64,000 nucleotides of DNA, from positions 170,547 through 234,546 of the forward strand of contig CAWEBF010000033.1 in the NCBI GenBank assembly GCA_963807235.1, read 5' to 3'. The notes under the pieces are model-generated. The model had not been told where the DNA came from, made no database searches, and saw nothing but the letters and a program-made list of their open reading frames with translations. Source of the stretch: CAWEBF01 sp963807235 (lineage in GTDB: Bacteria; Acidobacteriota; Vicinamibacteria; Vicinamibacterales; UBA2999). Position 1 is the stretch's first letter; each line of letters starts with the position of its first letter. The position numbers and the translations under genes were made by a program. Shown here in pieces: positions 28,474 through 37,449 of the stretch.

Positions 28474-29427
28474 CTACCTGAATCCCTTCCAGCGACCGGC
28501 CAGCGTCCGGACACGACCAAGCAGGCTCCGGCGCTCGCGACTGGCCAGCAGCTCCAATGCACGTGTCAGACGCTGCTCGACATCTTCGAGTCGCTGCCGC
28601 CACTCGCGGTCGTTCTCGACGAGCCGAACACCCGCCTGTTCAACCTCTGCGGTCGCTGCCCGAAGCTGGGCCCGGTGGCCGTCGTCGTGACGAGCGATGG
28701 CACGCCTTAAACGTCGTTCGGCTTCGGCCTGGTCCACCGTTTGCGTCGCGTTCCGGAACTGGCGGAGAAACACGTCGAGACGGCGCTGAACGGCGCCCTC
28801 GTCGACGCCCGCTGCATAGCTTTCCAACTGGTGATGAACGGCATAGACGTCTGGAAAGTCGTCTGGTCTGCGAGGGGGCTCGAAGGACGGCTCGTAGTAG
28901 AACGTCCGCGCCGGAAAGACGGTGACGCCGTGCGGATACTGCTCCAGTACGCCCTTGAGAAAGGCCTTTCCAGCAGCCTCGCTCGAGTTTCCACCAAGGT
29001 TCGCGTGCGAGCGCAGGCCTTGGACGGCGTGCTCGATGAACGGGTGTCCGGGTGTGGCACCGAGCACCTGGTTCCCGATGTGCCTGTCGCCGATGCGTCC
29101 CACGAAGGCGCTGACGCCGTGCAGCAGCGGATCCAGCGGCCGGATGGGCTCGACGTCCATGTCCACGATCACACCGCCGTGCTGCCTCAGGATTTCGAGC
29201 CGGACGATGTCGTATCGACGCTTGAAGCCGGTGGCGCCCGCGAGCAGCTCCTGACAGCCGAGCGCCGGCAGCGTGTCGTCGCGCCACAGCCGCGTCTGCC
29301 ACGCGGGATGGTGGACCCGCCAGCGGTCGGCGTACTGCTCGAAGATGCGGGGCACCGCGTCAGTGCCCAGCCAGAGCCAGTGCACGACATGCGGAATCGA
29401 GTGCTCCCCTTCAGCCGGCGGAATCAT
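28474..29427 (-). CDS. Glycosyltransferase, GT32-like (DXD sugar-binding), with C-terminal coiled coil
   Basis: The 317-residue protein opens with IPHVVHWLWLG (11-21), then YDIVRLEILRQHGG and a D-x-D at DMDVE (89-93), the layout of Och1/capsular GT32 enzymes that use a metal-bound nucleotide sugar. Residues 215-300 are charged and helical with heptad-like spacing. It probably adds a hexose to the glycan repeat. Confidence 0.83.
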   Translation of the reverse strand: MIPPAEGEHSIPHVVHWLWLGTDAVPRIFEQYADRWRVHHPAWQTRLWRDDTLPALGCQELLAGATGFKRRYDIVRLEILRQHGGVIVDMDVEPIRPLDPLLHGVSAFVGRIGDRHIGNQVLGATPGHPFIEHAVQGLRSHANLGGNSSEAAGKAFLKGVLEQYPHGVTVFPARTFYYEPSFEPPRRPDDFPDVYAVHHQLESYAAGVDEGAVQRRLDVFLRQFRNATQTVDQAEAERRLRRAIARHDDGHRAQLRAATAEVEQAGVRLVENDREWRQRLEDVEQRLTRALELLASRERRSLLGRVRTLAGRWKGFR

Positions 29428-29451
29428 CGCTGCTCGTAACCTGGTGCTCCT

Positions 29452-30973
29452 TCACGGGGCCACAATCCGCAACTGGCCGCGCTCGTCGAACTCCGCGGCA
29501 CCGCTGGCGACCGCGTGGCGCACCACATCCGGCCACTCGCCGGCCAGACGGGCGCGCGTGGATTCGTCCACGCGCAAGACGGCGCGGTCGTAGGCCTGCT
29601 GATACGCCGCCACGCGCGCCTGGCGCTCCGCATCCGACATGGTCGACGGGTCGCGTGTCCGCGGCGCGCGCCAGGAGGAACAAGGTGTCGTTCTTCTGGT
29701 GCTTGACGAACACGGTCTCGAAGCCATTGGCGGTCAGTGCGCGCACGAGCGACGCCTGGTCGAACGCCTGCAGGTGCAGCGGGTTCAGCGTGGCCAGCAT
29801 CGACTGGCTGCCCTTCAGGAACTCCGCGTCGTCCGGCTCGTTGTGAAGATAGAGGTGCCCACCCGGCTTGAGCTTCGCGCGAATCGTCGCCAGGAAGTCG
29901 CTGACGCGCACGGCGTGCGTGATCATGTGGTTGCAGATCACCAGGTCGAAGAGGCCGTCGAACGGGATGGCAAAGTGGTCGAAGTCGATCGGCGGCGACG
30001 TGTTGATGCCGTACACCTCGCCGAGCAGGAACTGCTGGCTCTCCCAGATCGGCATCGCGTAGACGTCCGCGCCCCACGCGCTCCGCAGTCCGTCCAGGAT
30101 CGACCCGGCGCGCGAGCGCACCTCCAGCACCCGCGCGTTGCGCGGCTGCAGCAGTGCGCCGATGACGTCCGTATGGAGGCTGTTCTCGAAGCGGTCGCGG
30201 AGGAGCGGCGCCAGATACTCCTTCCGAGACAGCCCCGCGTGGTCGGAGACGAACACGCCTTTGGCGGCCAGGTGACGCAACTGGTCGCGGTCGGCGTCGC
30301 TGAGGGGGCGGGGATTCAGCACCAGGTTCGTCACGGCTTCTCCACCGCGCTTGGCCGTCACCTCTTCGAAGTGCTGCATCAGGAAGCGGTAGCGCTCGCC
30401 AGAGGGGCGCCGCGAGGCGAACAGGATCCCGCACGCGTGGCAGACGGCATAGTCGTAGCGCGCCGAGGTGGCGTCCGGCGCTTTCTCCAGCAGAATCAGC
30501 TTGTTCCAGCGACTGACCACGGTGAACTGCGCATGTCCGCAGGCCGGGCACGCGGCCTGGCTCAGCCACTCCTGCCCTTCCGGATCCGGAGCGTCGGCCC
30601 CGAAGACCGGCCCCCACGAAGCGTCCACCGGCTCTGCGGCCTCGACGGCGATTGGCCGTGACGACAACCGGACGTCCCCATTGCCTCCGGCCCCGGCGCC
30701 GCCTTCGAGCGCGCGCGCCGCTCGCGTCACCGTCATCGTGTTCTGCAGCAGCCGATCGTGGACCTCGCGTCGCAGGTCCGCCAGCTCCTGACGCACCTTG
30801 TGCAGCTCGTCGCGGGTCCCGTCGTTGCGCTTGACGCTGTCTCGAAGCTGGTCGGCCAACCGGGTCACCTGCTTGGAGAGCGAGGCGAGCGTGCCTTCAC
30901 CTCGGGAGAGAAACCCGATCGCGCGGCGTGGAAGTGCGACGAGCGTGCGCCACATGTCAGTCACCGAGCTCAC
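29452..30973 (-). CDS. Zinc-ribbon, methyltransferase-like protein with N-terminal coiled coil (one frameshift)
   Basis: Residues 25-90 are coiled coil. A zinc-ribbon pair follows (CPACG near 142 and CHACG near 178), then a methyltransferase-like fold. The SAM loop is degenerate (VLEVRSRAGSIL), although FDLVICNHMITH and LKPGGHLYLHNEPDD look like normal downstream motifs. The frame breaks near 29655, and the C-terminus MSDAERQARVAAYQQAYD runs to the stop at 29452. The GTG start at 30973 overlaps the upstream stop by 4 bases. Activity is uncertain. Confidence 0.65.
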
Positions 30974-31962
30974 TCGTACCGCCTTGAATCCTTGAACGCC
31001 CGCGCGGTCAGGTTGTCCGACTTCTTGTCCTTGTCGTCCTTGGTCCGCAGTCGTTCGACCTTGCCCGTGACCTCCACCGCCAGACGCCGCACCTCGTCAC
31101 CGATTTGCCTCGCCGAAGCATCGGACAGCACGCCCGTTGCCGTCAGACGTCCCACGACGTCGATGGCGAGGTCGAAGTGATGAAAGGCGATCGTGACCGC
31201 CAGCAGGCGCGCCAGTCGTGCAGTGCCGTACGGGGAACGCTGCGGCAGGTCATCGGGCTCCCGCAGATAGAGGCAGTGCGCCCAGGTGACGGTGCGGCGC
31301 GAGTAGAGTGATTCGTCGAAGCCCGCGCGCCTGAGCAGCGTTCTGTTCATCGTGACCAGCGAGAAGCCGTTGGCTCTCAGGTGGCTGTCGATGTCCGCGA
31401 AGAGGGGCTGGCCGCGATAGAACGGCTGGAACGACACTTCCGACTGGATGCCGACGAGAGAATCGCGCACGAGGTCGGGCCCGGAAAGCAGGATGTCGAG
31501 TTCGCTGCCCTGGGTGTCGAGCTTGAGGAACGAGGCGTCCGTGAAGCCGTATCGCCGCGAGGCCTCGTCAAGCCCAATCGCGGGCACCGAAACCTCCCCG
31601 ACCACCTCGAACTTGGGGGCAATCCAAAAACGGCCGGCCACGCGGGGATCGGGTTGGAGGAGCGAACTCATGCCCGGCTCCTGCGTCAGGTACAGCGTAG
31701 CGGGACCGGGCTGGGACGCGATGGCCTCGGCAAACACCGTGAGGCCACGCCAAGGCGTCTCCCTGGGCAGCGCGTCGGTGAGCCTGGCTGCTTCCGCCGC
31801 GTCGGGTTCGGACACGTAGTAATGCGCATAACGGGCCAACGTGGCCGCGCCCGTAAATGCTTCTCCACGCCCGCCGATATCGACAAGCTTCAGGCCCGCG
31901 CCGGTCAAGACCTCCGAAAGCACGGGATACGACTCCCCCGACGCGTGCTTCAACGACGCCAT
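30970..31962 (-). CDS. FkbM-like methyltransferase, DIGGRG variant (copy 2)
   Basis: This 330-residue protein has LVDIGGRGEAFTG, YVSEPDAAEAARL, PGMSSLLQPDPRVAGRF, FLKLDTQGSELDIL and WAHCLYLREPDDL, nearly the same blocks in the same order as the protein at 26266-27246. The start is ATG 31962, 32 bases after the smpB stop. It is the first gene of the polysaccharide locus; the space between it and smpB is too short for a long promoter, so it may be read through from smpB. Confidence 0.78.
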   Translation of the reverse strand: MASLKHASGESYPVLSEVLTGAGLKLVDIGGRGEAFTGAATLARYAHYYVSEPDAAEAARLTDALPRETPWRGLTVFAEAIASQPGPATLYLTQEPGMSSLLQPDPRVAGRFWIAPKFEVVGEVSVPAIGLDEASRRYGFTDASFLKLDTQGSELDILLSGPDLVRDSLVGIQSEVSFQPFYRGQPLFADIDSHLRANGFSLVTMNRTLLRRAGFDESLYSRRTVTWAHCLYLREPDDLPQRSPYGTARLARLLAVTIAFHHFDLAIDVVGRLTATGVLSDASARQIGDEVRRLAVEVTGKVERLRTKDDKDKKSDNLTARAFKDSRRYE

Positions 31963-31994
31963 GCCACCGAACCCGCAATCGAGCGGCTCATGGT

Positions 31995-32474
31995 CTATCG
32001 GGAGCGCGCCTTCACGGCCGCGCGCGTTTCGCGGTCCACCTCGCGGCGGCGGATGGTTTCGCGCTTGTCGTGCAGCTGCTTGCCCTTCACGAGCGCCAGG
32101 GCCACCTTCACGCGGCCGGTCTTGAAGTACATCTGCAGCGGCACCAGCGTCAGGCCCTTTTCCTTGACCTTGCCCGTCAGCTTCTGGATCTCGTGGCGGT
32201 GCAACAGGAGCTTCCGCTGCCGGCGCTCGTCGTGATGCGCGTAGCCCGTGTGGCTGTAGGGGCTGATGTGGACGTTCTGGAGCCACACCTCTCCCCTGTC
32301 CAGCCGCGCGAAGCTGTCGCGCAGGTTCACCCGCCCCTCGCGAATGGCCTTCACCTCTGTGCCGAGCAGCGCGACGCCCGCCTCCCACGTGTCCAGCACG
32401 TGGTAGTCGTGAAACGCCTTGCGGTTGTCGGCGATCAGGCGCTGGGCTTTTTCCCGTTCGCTTTTTTCGGCCAT
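31995..32474 (-). CDS. smpB: SsrA-binding protein SmpB
   Basis: The 159-residue protein has the OB-fold SmpB blocks NRKAFHDYHVLDTWEAGVAL, GTEVKAIREG, LQNVHISPY and LLLHRHEIQKL, and a basic C-terminal tail (RRREVDRETRAAVK) that enters the ribosomal mRNA channel. It brings tmRNA to stalled ribosomes. Length and order match the family. Confidence 0.95.
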   Translation of the reverse strand: MAEKSEREKAQRLIADNRKAFHDYHVLDTWEAGVALLGTEVKAIREGRVNLRDSFARLDRGEVWLQNVHISPYSHTGYAHHDERRQRKLLLHRHEIQKLTGKVKEKGLTLVPLQMYFKTGRVKVALALVKGKQLHDKRETIRRREVDRETRAAVKARSR

Positions 32475-32480
32475 GGCTGA

Positions 32481-34220
32481 TCAGGCGGCACGCCTACCGT
32501 AACATGGCCACCCGAGTGGCTCCCATGTGCCGGTGGGCGTCAGGTCCTTGCGCGTGAACAGGTTGATGCCGAAACGTTCGTCGAACACGCGCGTGCCAGC
32601 CAGCTGGTACTCCTGGTCGATGTGCGCCATGACCAGCGGGAACCCGCTGCGGAAGTTCTCGTAGGACTGCTCCGTGTCGAGCAGGATGATCGGCACCGAC
32701 TGCGCCTTCAAACGCGCGACGGTCAGTTGCTGCGCGTCGTTCGTGGCGAAGAAGCCCGGCCGCAGGTCGGCGTGGCCGCCGGCAAACGCCCGCTGGGCGA
32801 GCGCGAGCACCTGGGGTAGGTATCCCTGCACCAGCACGCGGTCGGTGGGTGCCGTGCACGCGTTCACGTAGCGTGCGAGCGTGATCAGTTCGGACGCGTC
32901 TGGACGCTCGGCCCACGACTGGAGGTCCCACTCACGGCGCATCTGCGCCGCGATCTGCCCGGCTCTCTCGAATGGCTTTCCGAACCGCTCCACCATGGCC
33001 GACCGGTCCAGCCGGTCGTAGAAGTCACGGGTCAAGCCCGTCCACAAGATGACGGCGATCGCGGCAGCGCCCACGCCCACGACGGTTCGAAGGGCCAACG
33101 GCCATCGTTGAGCGGCTGGCGACAGCGCCGCGCGGCTCACCAGAATCCGCGGCACGGCCACGAGCAGCCACGTGACGAGGATCGCGAGCGGCACCGAAGG
33201 GTCCGCAACGCGCGCCTCGAGCGGGCTCCGCAGGAAGAACGCCACCAGGATCATGGCCAGCACGGCCACCGTCCCCAACTTCGCACGGGCCTGGGGCCAA
33301 TCGGGCCGGCCGCCGTCGCTCGACACCCAGAGCACGAACAGCGCGAAGAACGGCAGGGCGATCTCCGTGTAGTAGATCCACTCCGCCCAGTTGTCGCGAA
33401 CGATACCGGCGGCCTTCGAGACCCCGGAGGCGCGTTCGGTTTCCTCCGACACGCCGTCGGGGTTCTCGAAGAGCCCCGGCCACACCACGGGCGCGCGATC
33501 GCGATCGCGCTCGGCCCAGGCCGAGGCTTGCTGAAAGTACGCACCGACGCCGCCGTTGCTCTGGATGAACAACAGATAGGGCGCCAGCATCACGGCCGAC
33601 AGGGCGATGTAGATCCCGAAGTGCTTGAGCCGCTGGCCCCACGACAGGTTCCGCAGCAGCACCAGCAGCGTCGCCATCGACGCCGCGACGAAGACTCCGT
33701 GGTCGTGGCGGAACAGGAACGCCACCACGGTCACCACAGCCAGCCACAGACGCGTGCGATCGTTCGGATCGTCGGCGAACCGCCATAGCAGCGGAATCGC
33801 CACCGCGTAGGACAGAAACTTCGGGTAGTTGTAGTACCGCGGCTCCAGGCAGACGAAGAACAGCACGCCTGCCAGCCCCAGAATCATCCACCCGCTGGCG
33901 CGTCCGCAGAGCCAGAAGATCAGGGCGGCGCTCAGGGCCAATGCCGCCGACGAGAACGCGATCTCACTCAACGTACCGCGCCCGCCGACGACTTGCACCG
34001 CCGCTGCCACATAGTAGTAGAGCGGCGCGCCGTGATCGACGAAGTCGCGGACCGGCAGATCGCCGAAGAGAATCTGCCAGCCTCGAATCAGGTAGAAGAA
34101 GTGATCGTCGGTCAGCCCGGCAAACGATCCGCCCGGGTCGTTGAAGCGAAGCAGCCACACCAGACCGAACACGGTGGCCGCGGTGACCAGCGCAGCGACG
34201 TTGGAAAACTTGACCGCCAC
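32481..34220 (-). CDS. Polytopic membrane protein, possibly GT-C (ArnT/PMT-like)
   Basis: The protein has about ten hydrophobic helices in 579 residues. An early loop with FNDPGGSFAGLTDDHFFYLIRG carries paired acidic residues where GT-C transferases have their catalytic D-D/E motif, and VRDFVDHGAPLYYYV follows. The C-terminal soluble part (ARYVNACTAPTDRVLVQGYL) is like those in GT39-type enzymes. GT-C activity is inferred. The frame extends to 34271 through a palindromic repeat, so GTG 34220 is taken as the start, although the repeat arm still reaches into the first codons. Confidence 0.6.
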   Translation of the reverse strand: MAVKFSNVAALVTAATVFGLVWLLRFNDPGGSFAGLTDDHFFYLIRGWQILFGDLPVRDFVDHGAPLYYYVAAAVQVVGGRGTLSEIAFSSAALALSAALIFWLCGRASGWMILGLAGVLFFVCLEPRYYNYPKFLSYAVAIPLLWRFADDPNDRTRLWLAVVTVVAFLFRHDHGVFVAASMATLLVLLRNLSWGQRLKHFGIYIALSAVMLAPYLLFIQSNGGVGAYFQQASAWAERDRDRAPVVWPGLFENPDGVSEETERASGVSKAAGIVRDNWAEWIYYTEIALPFFALFVLWVSSDGGRPDWPQARAKLGTVAVLAMILVAFFLRSPLEARVADPSVPLAILVTWLLVAVPRILVSRAALSPAAQRWPLALRTVVGVGAAAIAVILWTGLTRDFYDRLDRSAMVERFGKPFERAGQIAAQMRREWDLQSWAERPDASELITLARYVNACTAPTDRVLVQGYLPQVLALAQRAFAGGHADLRPGFFATNDAQQLTVARLKAQSVPIILLDTEQSYENFRSGFPLVMAHIDQEYQLAGTRVFDERFGINLFTRKDLTPTGTWEPLGWPCYGRRAA

Positions 34221-34334
34221 ATTCTCGACCAAGCGAGTCAAGTTTTCTACGCCCCGCCGGAGGCGGGGCAATCAGACACTGCGCTAGCGAGGCGAAGTGT
34301 GCATGCTCGTCGGTTCGACGAAGCCTCGCTAGCC
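34199..34334. repeat. Dispersed palindromic element, copy R1
   Basis: The core at 34237-34334 starts with GTCAAGTTTTCTA, then a hairpin GCCCCGCC-GGA-GGCGGGGC (34251-34269), the word CAGACACTGC, and a second stem CTAGCGAGGC (34284-34293) pairing with GCCTCGCTAG (34323-34332) around a loop with CATGCTCGTCGGT. An outer inverted arm GAAAACTTGAC at 34204-34214 lies in the first codons of the membrane protein. Closely similar copies are at 38299 and 42931. Confidence 0.85.
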
Positions 34335-34406
34335 ATCGACTGCAGGTCGCGAAGAGCCACGATTCGGCCATGATACCAGCCGTTCAGCGGGGCGTTCGGG
34401 GTACGA

Positions 34407-36062
34407 TTGCTCGTGTCGCTCACGATCGCGCTGGCGCAACTGAACCCCACGGTTGGCGACCTGGCGCGAAATGCGGCCCTGGTCCGTCAGGCCCGCGACA
34501 AGGCCGGCGCGGCGGGAGCGGACCTGGTCGTGTTCTCCGAGCTCTTCCTCGTGGGCTATCCGCCGGAGGACCTGGTGCTGCGCCCCGCGCTCGTCGAGGC
34601 GGCAACCGCGACCCTCGAGGAGCTGATTCGCGAGAGCGCCGGCGGCGGACCCGGCCTCGTGATCACCCTGCCGAGGCGCGACCACGAGTCGCTCCACAAC
34701 TCGGTGGCGCTGGTCGCGAACGGCCAGGCGGAAGTGCGCTACAAGCACGAGCTGCCCAACTACGGCGTGTTCGACGAGAAGCGCGTGTTCGGGCCAGGGC
34801 CGTTGCCGGAACCGGTGGATTTCCGCGGCGTCCGGCTGGGACTGCCGATCTGCGAGGACGTCTGGTTCCCCACGGTTGCAGAGCACCTGGCCGCGCGCGG
34901 CGCGGAGCTGCTGATCGTGCCCAACGGATCCCCCTTCGAAGTGGACAAGTCGGAGCAGCGGTTCACGCTGATCACGCAGCGCGTCCGGGAGTGCGGTTTG
35001 CCGATGATCTACGTCAACCAGGTCGGCGGCCAGGACGAACTGGTCTTCGACGGTGGATCGTTCGTGGTGAACGTGGACGGCGGAGTGGCGCAGGTGCTGC
35101 CGTCCTGGAAGGAGTGCATCGCGCTGACGGGATGGGCCCGCACCCCGAACGGCTGGCGGTGCGACGGGCAGGCGGCATTCGTGGAGGAGCCGCGTCTCGC
35201 GGCGGTCTACAACGCGATGGTGCTGGGGCTGCGCGACTACGTGAGGAAGAACAATTTCCCGGGCGTGCTGCTGGGGATGTCAGGCGGCATCGATTCGGCG
35301 CTCACGGCGGCCGTGGCCGTGGATGCGCTGGGCCCGCAACGCGTGCGCGGCGTGCGGCTGCCGTCGCGGTTCACCACCGTCCCCAGCTTGGACGACGCCG
35401 CCGAATCGGCCCGCCTGCTGGGCATGAAGTGCGACACGGTGGACATCGAGGCTCCCGTGGCGGGAGCCGAGGCGGCGCTGAAGGAGCTCTTCACGGGCCT
35501 GGACCGCGACGTGACCGAAGAGAACCTGCAGGCCCGGGCGCGCGGCCTGCTGCTGATGGCCTTGTCGAACAAGTTCGGCGACCTGCTGGTGACCACCGGC
35601 AACAAGTCGGAGATGTCGGTCGGCTACGCCACGCTCTACGGCGACATGTGCGGGGGCTATTCGGTGCTCAAGGACGTTTACAAGACGGAGGTCTACGCAC
35701 TCTCGCGGTGGCGCAACGAGCATCGACCCGAAGGAGCGCTCGGCCCGGAAGGCCGCGTGATTCCGGAGTCGTCGATCGTCAAGGCGCCCACGGCCGAACT
35801 GCGCCCCAACCAGACCGATCAGGATTCGCTGCCCCCCTACGACATGCTGGATGCGGTGTTGCAGGGCCTGGTGGAGGACGAGCTGAGCGTATCGGAAATC
35901 GTGGCGCGCGGCTTCCAGCGCGACGTGGTGACGCGCGTGCAACGGCTGCTCTATTCGGCGGAATACAAGCGCCGGCAGGCGCCGCCCGGCGTCAAGATCA
36001 CGCGCAAGGGCTTCGGCCGCGACCGGCGCTACCCGATCACCAACGCGTTCAGGGAATCGTAG
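34407..36062 (+). CDS. nadE: Glutamine-dependent NAD+ synthetase
   Basis: The N-terminal half is a nitrilase-type glutaminase with the Glu-Lys-Cys triad (FSELFLVGYPP, KHELPNYGVFDE, LPICEDVW). The C-terminal half is an ATP-pyrophosphatase NAD synthetase with SGGIDSALTAAVA, TTGNKSEMSVGYATLYGD and a KDVYKTEVY block. At about 550 residues it matches the two-domain bacterial form, which amidates deamido-NAD+ using glutamine. TTG 34407 and GTG 34413 are both possible starts; a TACGAT box at 34402-34407 would favour the GTG. Confidence 0.95.
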   Translation: MLVSLTIALAQLNPTVGDLARNAALVRQARDKAGAAGADLVVFSELFLVGYPPEDLVLRPALVEAATATLEELIRESAGGGPGLVITLPRRDHESLHNSVALVANGQAEVRYKHELPNYGVFDEKRVFGPGPLPEPVDFRGVRLGLPICEDVWFPTVAEHLAARGAELLIVPNGSPFEVDKSEQRFTLITQRVRECGLPMIYVNQVGGQDELVFDGGSFVVNVDGGVAQVLPSWKECIALTGWARTPNGWRCDGQAAFVEEPRLAAVYNAMVLGLRDYVRKNNFPGVLLGMSGGIDSALTAAVAVDALGPQRVRGVRLPSRFTTVPSLDDAAESARLLGMKCDTVDIEAPVAGAEAALKELFTGLDRDVTEENLQARARGLLLMALSNKFGDLLVTTGNKSEMSVGYATLYGDMCGGYSVLKDVYKTEVYALSRWRNEHRPEGALGPEGRVIPESSIVKAPTAELRPNQTDQDSLPPYDMLDAVLQGLVEDELSVSEIVARGFQRDVVTRVQRLLYSAEYKRRQAPPGVKITRKGFGRDRRYPITNAFRES

Positions 36063-36075
36063 AAGAGGAATCGCG

Positions 36076-36477
36076 TCAGCGAGCCGCGCGGCCCGACGGC
36101 GCCACCGGCGCGCACACTTCGTCGGTGCAGCGGCCGCGTCGCACGCGGTTGGCGGCGACGTAACGGTAAATAGCGTCGCCCACATGCCACACGCCGGGTA
36201 GCGGACCCAGGAGCGCCATCGGCCACAAGATCGGCACCACGCGCGCCATCCAGAGGTAGCCCGCGTAGCCGCCGGCGCGCGCGCCGGATTCGTCCACGAC
36301 GTACATCTCGACGAGCACTTCGGCTTCGGTGAGGCCAGGCGCAACGCGCTCGCGCACCGCGGCGTCGGTGGCATCCACGAAGGTCAGGCGCCGCAGCCAG
36401 TCCAGCCGTCGCAGCACGCGCACCGTGCGCCGGCACATCGGGCACCCGCCGTCGTAGAGCACCGTGTAGCGGCTCAT
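36076..36477 (-). CDS. DCC-family thiol-disulphide oxidoreductase-like protein (DUF393)
   Basis: The 133-residue protein has the family start VLYDGGCPMCRRTV, with the Cys-x-x-Cys pair near residue 12, and FVDATD after the first helix. Its partner is unknown. A TATGAT box lies 8 bases before the ATG. Confidence 0.88.
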   Translation of the reverse strand: MSRYTVLYDGGCPMCRRTVRVLRRLDWLRRLTFVDATDAAVRERVAPGLTEAEVLVEMYVVDESGARAGGYAGYLWMARVVPILWPMALLGPLPGVWHVGDAIYRYVAANRVRRGRCTDEVCAPVAPSGRAAR

Positions 36478-36485
36478 CTCAGTCG

Positions 36486-36491
36486 ATCATA
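36486..36491 (-). promoter_or_regulatory. TATGAT -10-like box 8 bases before the DCC-family gene
   Basis: Read on the minus strand, TATGAT is followed by 8 bases and the ATG at 36477, which would give a leaderless or very short leader. No -35 consensus is apparent. Confidence 0.5.
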
Positions 36492-36519
36492 ACGAAGCTG
36501 AGTGTCCGGAATTGAGGAA

Positions 36520-36571
36520 TTGGGGTCGGGCCTAATTGACGGCCTGTCGGGACAATTAGGCCCGACCCCAA
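36520..36571. repeat. Perfect 19-bp inverted repeat with 14-base loop
   Basis: TTGGGGTCGGGCCTAATTG at 36520-36538 is exactly complementary to 36553-36571. It lies after pdxA and before the DCC-family gene, both on the minus strand. No T-run follows, so a REP-type element is likelier than an intrinsic terminator, although it may still act as a transcript end or stabiliser. Confidence 0.85.
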
Positions 36572-36582
36572 ACGGGTGCGGA

Positions 36583-37449
36583 TTACGGTTTTGGTGCCAG
36601 CCGTGCCGCCAGCAGAACGGCCTCGACCATGCTGGACGGATCGGCGACGCCTTTCCCGGCGATGTCGAACGCAGTGCCGTGATCGACAGACGTGCGCACG
36701 ATCGGCAGCCCCAGCGTGACGTTGACGGCGCGCCCGAAGGCGAGCAACTTCACCGGAATCAGCCCCTGGTCGTGATAACACGCGATGACGGCGTCGAACT
36801 CCCCGCGGACGGCGCGCACGAACAGCGTGTCGGCCGGAAACGGTCCGGCGATCGACACGCCGTCGGCCGCGGCCGACCGGACGGCCGGCGCCAGCACCCG
36901 TTCCTCCTCGTCCCCCAGCAGCCCCTCCTCCCCCGCATGGGGATTCAGGCCGGCCAGCGCGAGGCGCGGATGGGGGAAGCCGAATCGAGGCAGCTCACGC
37001 GCGGTGAGGCGAATGATCTCGTCCAGCGTCTCGCGAGTCAGAGCCGCGGGCACCTCCGCCAGCGGCACGTGAATCGTGCCCAGCACCACGCGCAGCGGTT
37101 CGGACCAGAACATCATCGCCACGCGCGGACTGCCCGTCAGATGTCCCAGGAGATCCGTGTGGCCCTTCCACGGCAGCCCGGCACGCGCGAACGCCAGCTT
37201 GTTCACCGGCGCGGTAGCCACCGCCTGCACGACGCCCGCCTGCGCGTCCCGGACGGCCGAGCAGATCGCGTCGTACGCCGCGCGGCCGGCATCCGCCGAC
37301 AGCACCCCGGGCGCAAACGAGCCATCGGCCGGCCCGTAGAGCACGGGCTCGCACGCCTCGCGCACGCGCGGATCGTCTGCCGCCTTCCGCGCGATCTCCG
37401 GGCCGATGCCGGCCGGATCCCCGACCGTCACGGCGACGCGCGGCTTCAC
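36583..37449 (-). CDS. pdxA: 4-hydroxythreonine-4-phosphate dehydrogenase
   Basis: This 288-residue protein has GDPAGIGPE, KGHTDLLGHL with a metal-binding His, GLNPHAGE, GPFPADTLF, YHDQGLIPVKL and TSVDHGTAFDIAGKG, the ordered PdxA blocks of pyridoxal phosphate synthesis. It is slightly shorter than the usual 320-330 residues. The start is GTG 37449, overlapping the holB stop (GTGA); the frame upstream to 37680 is holB read out of frame. Confidence 0.93.
   Translation of the reverse strand: MKPRVAVTVGDPAGIGPEIARKAADDPRVREACEPVLYGPADGSFAPGVLSADAGRAAYDAICSAVRDAQAGVVQAVATAPVNKLAFARAGLPWKGHTDLLGHLTGSPRVAMMFWSEPLRVVLGTIHVPLAEVPAALTRETLDEIIRLTARELPRFGFPHPRLALAGLNPHAGEEGLLGDEEERVLAPAVRSAAADGVSIAGPFPADTLFVRAVRGEFDAVIACYHDQGLIPVKLLAFGRAVNVTLGLPIVRTSVDHGTAFDIAGKGVADPSSMVEAVLLAARLAPKP

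Noticed and set aside
34221..34271. N-terminal extension of the membrane protein
   Set aside because: It would translate the palindromic element R1 from a TTG codon; the GTG at 34220 is preferred.
34370..36163. Alternative plus-strand frame of 597 codons over nadE
   Set aside because: The nadE frame holds every catalytic motif; the alternative is Arg/Gly/Ala-rich with no motif.
36520..36571. Intrinsic terminator for pdxA
   Set aside because: The stem is strong, but no T-run follows on the transcribed strand; kept as a repeat.
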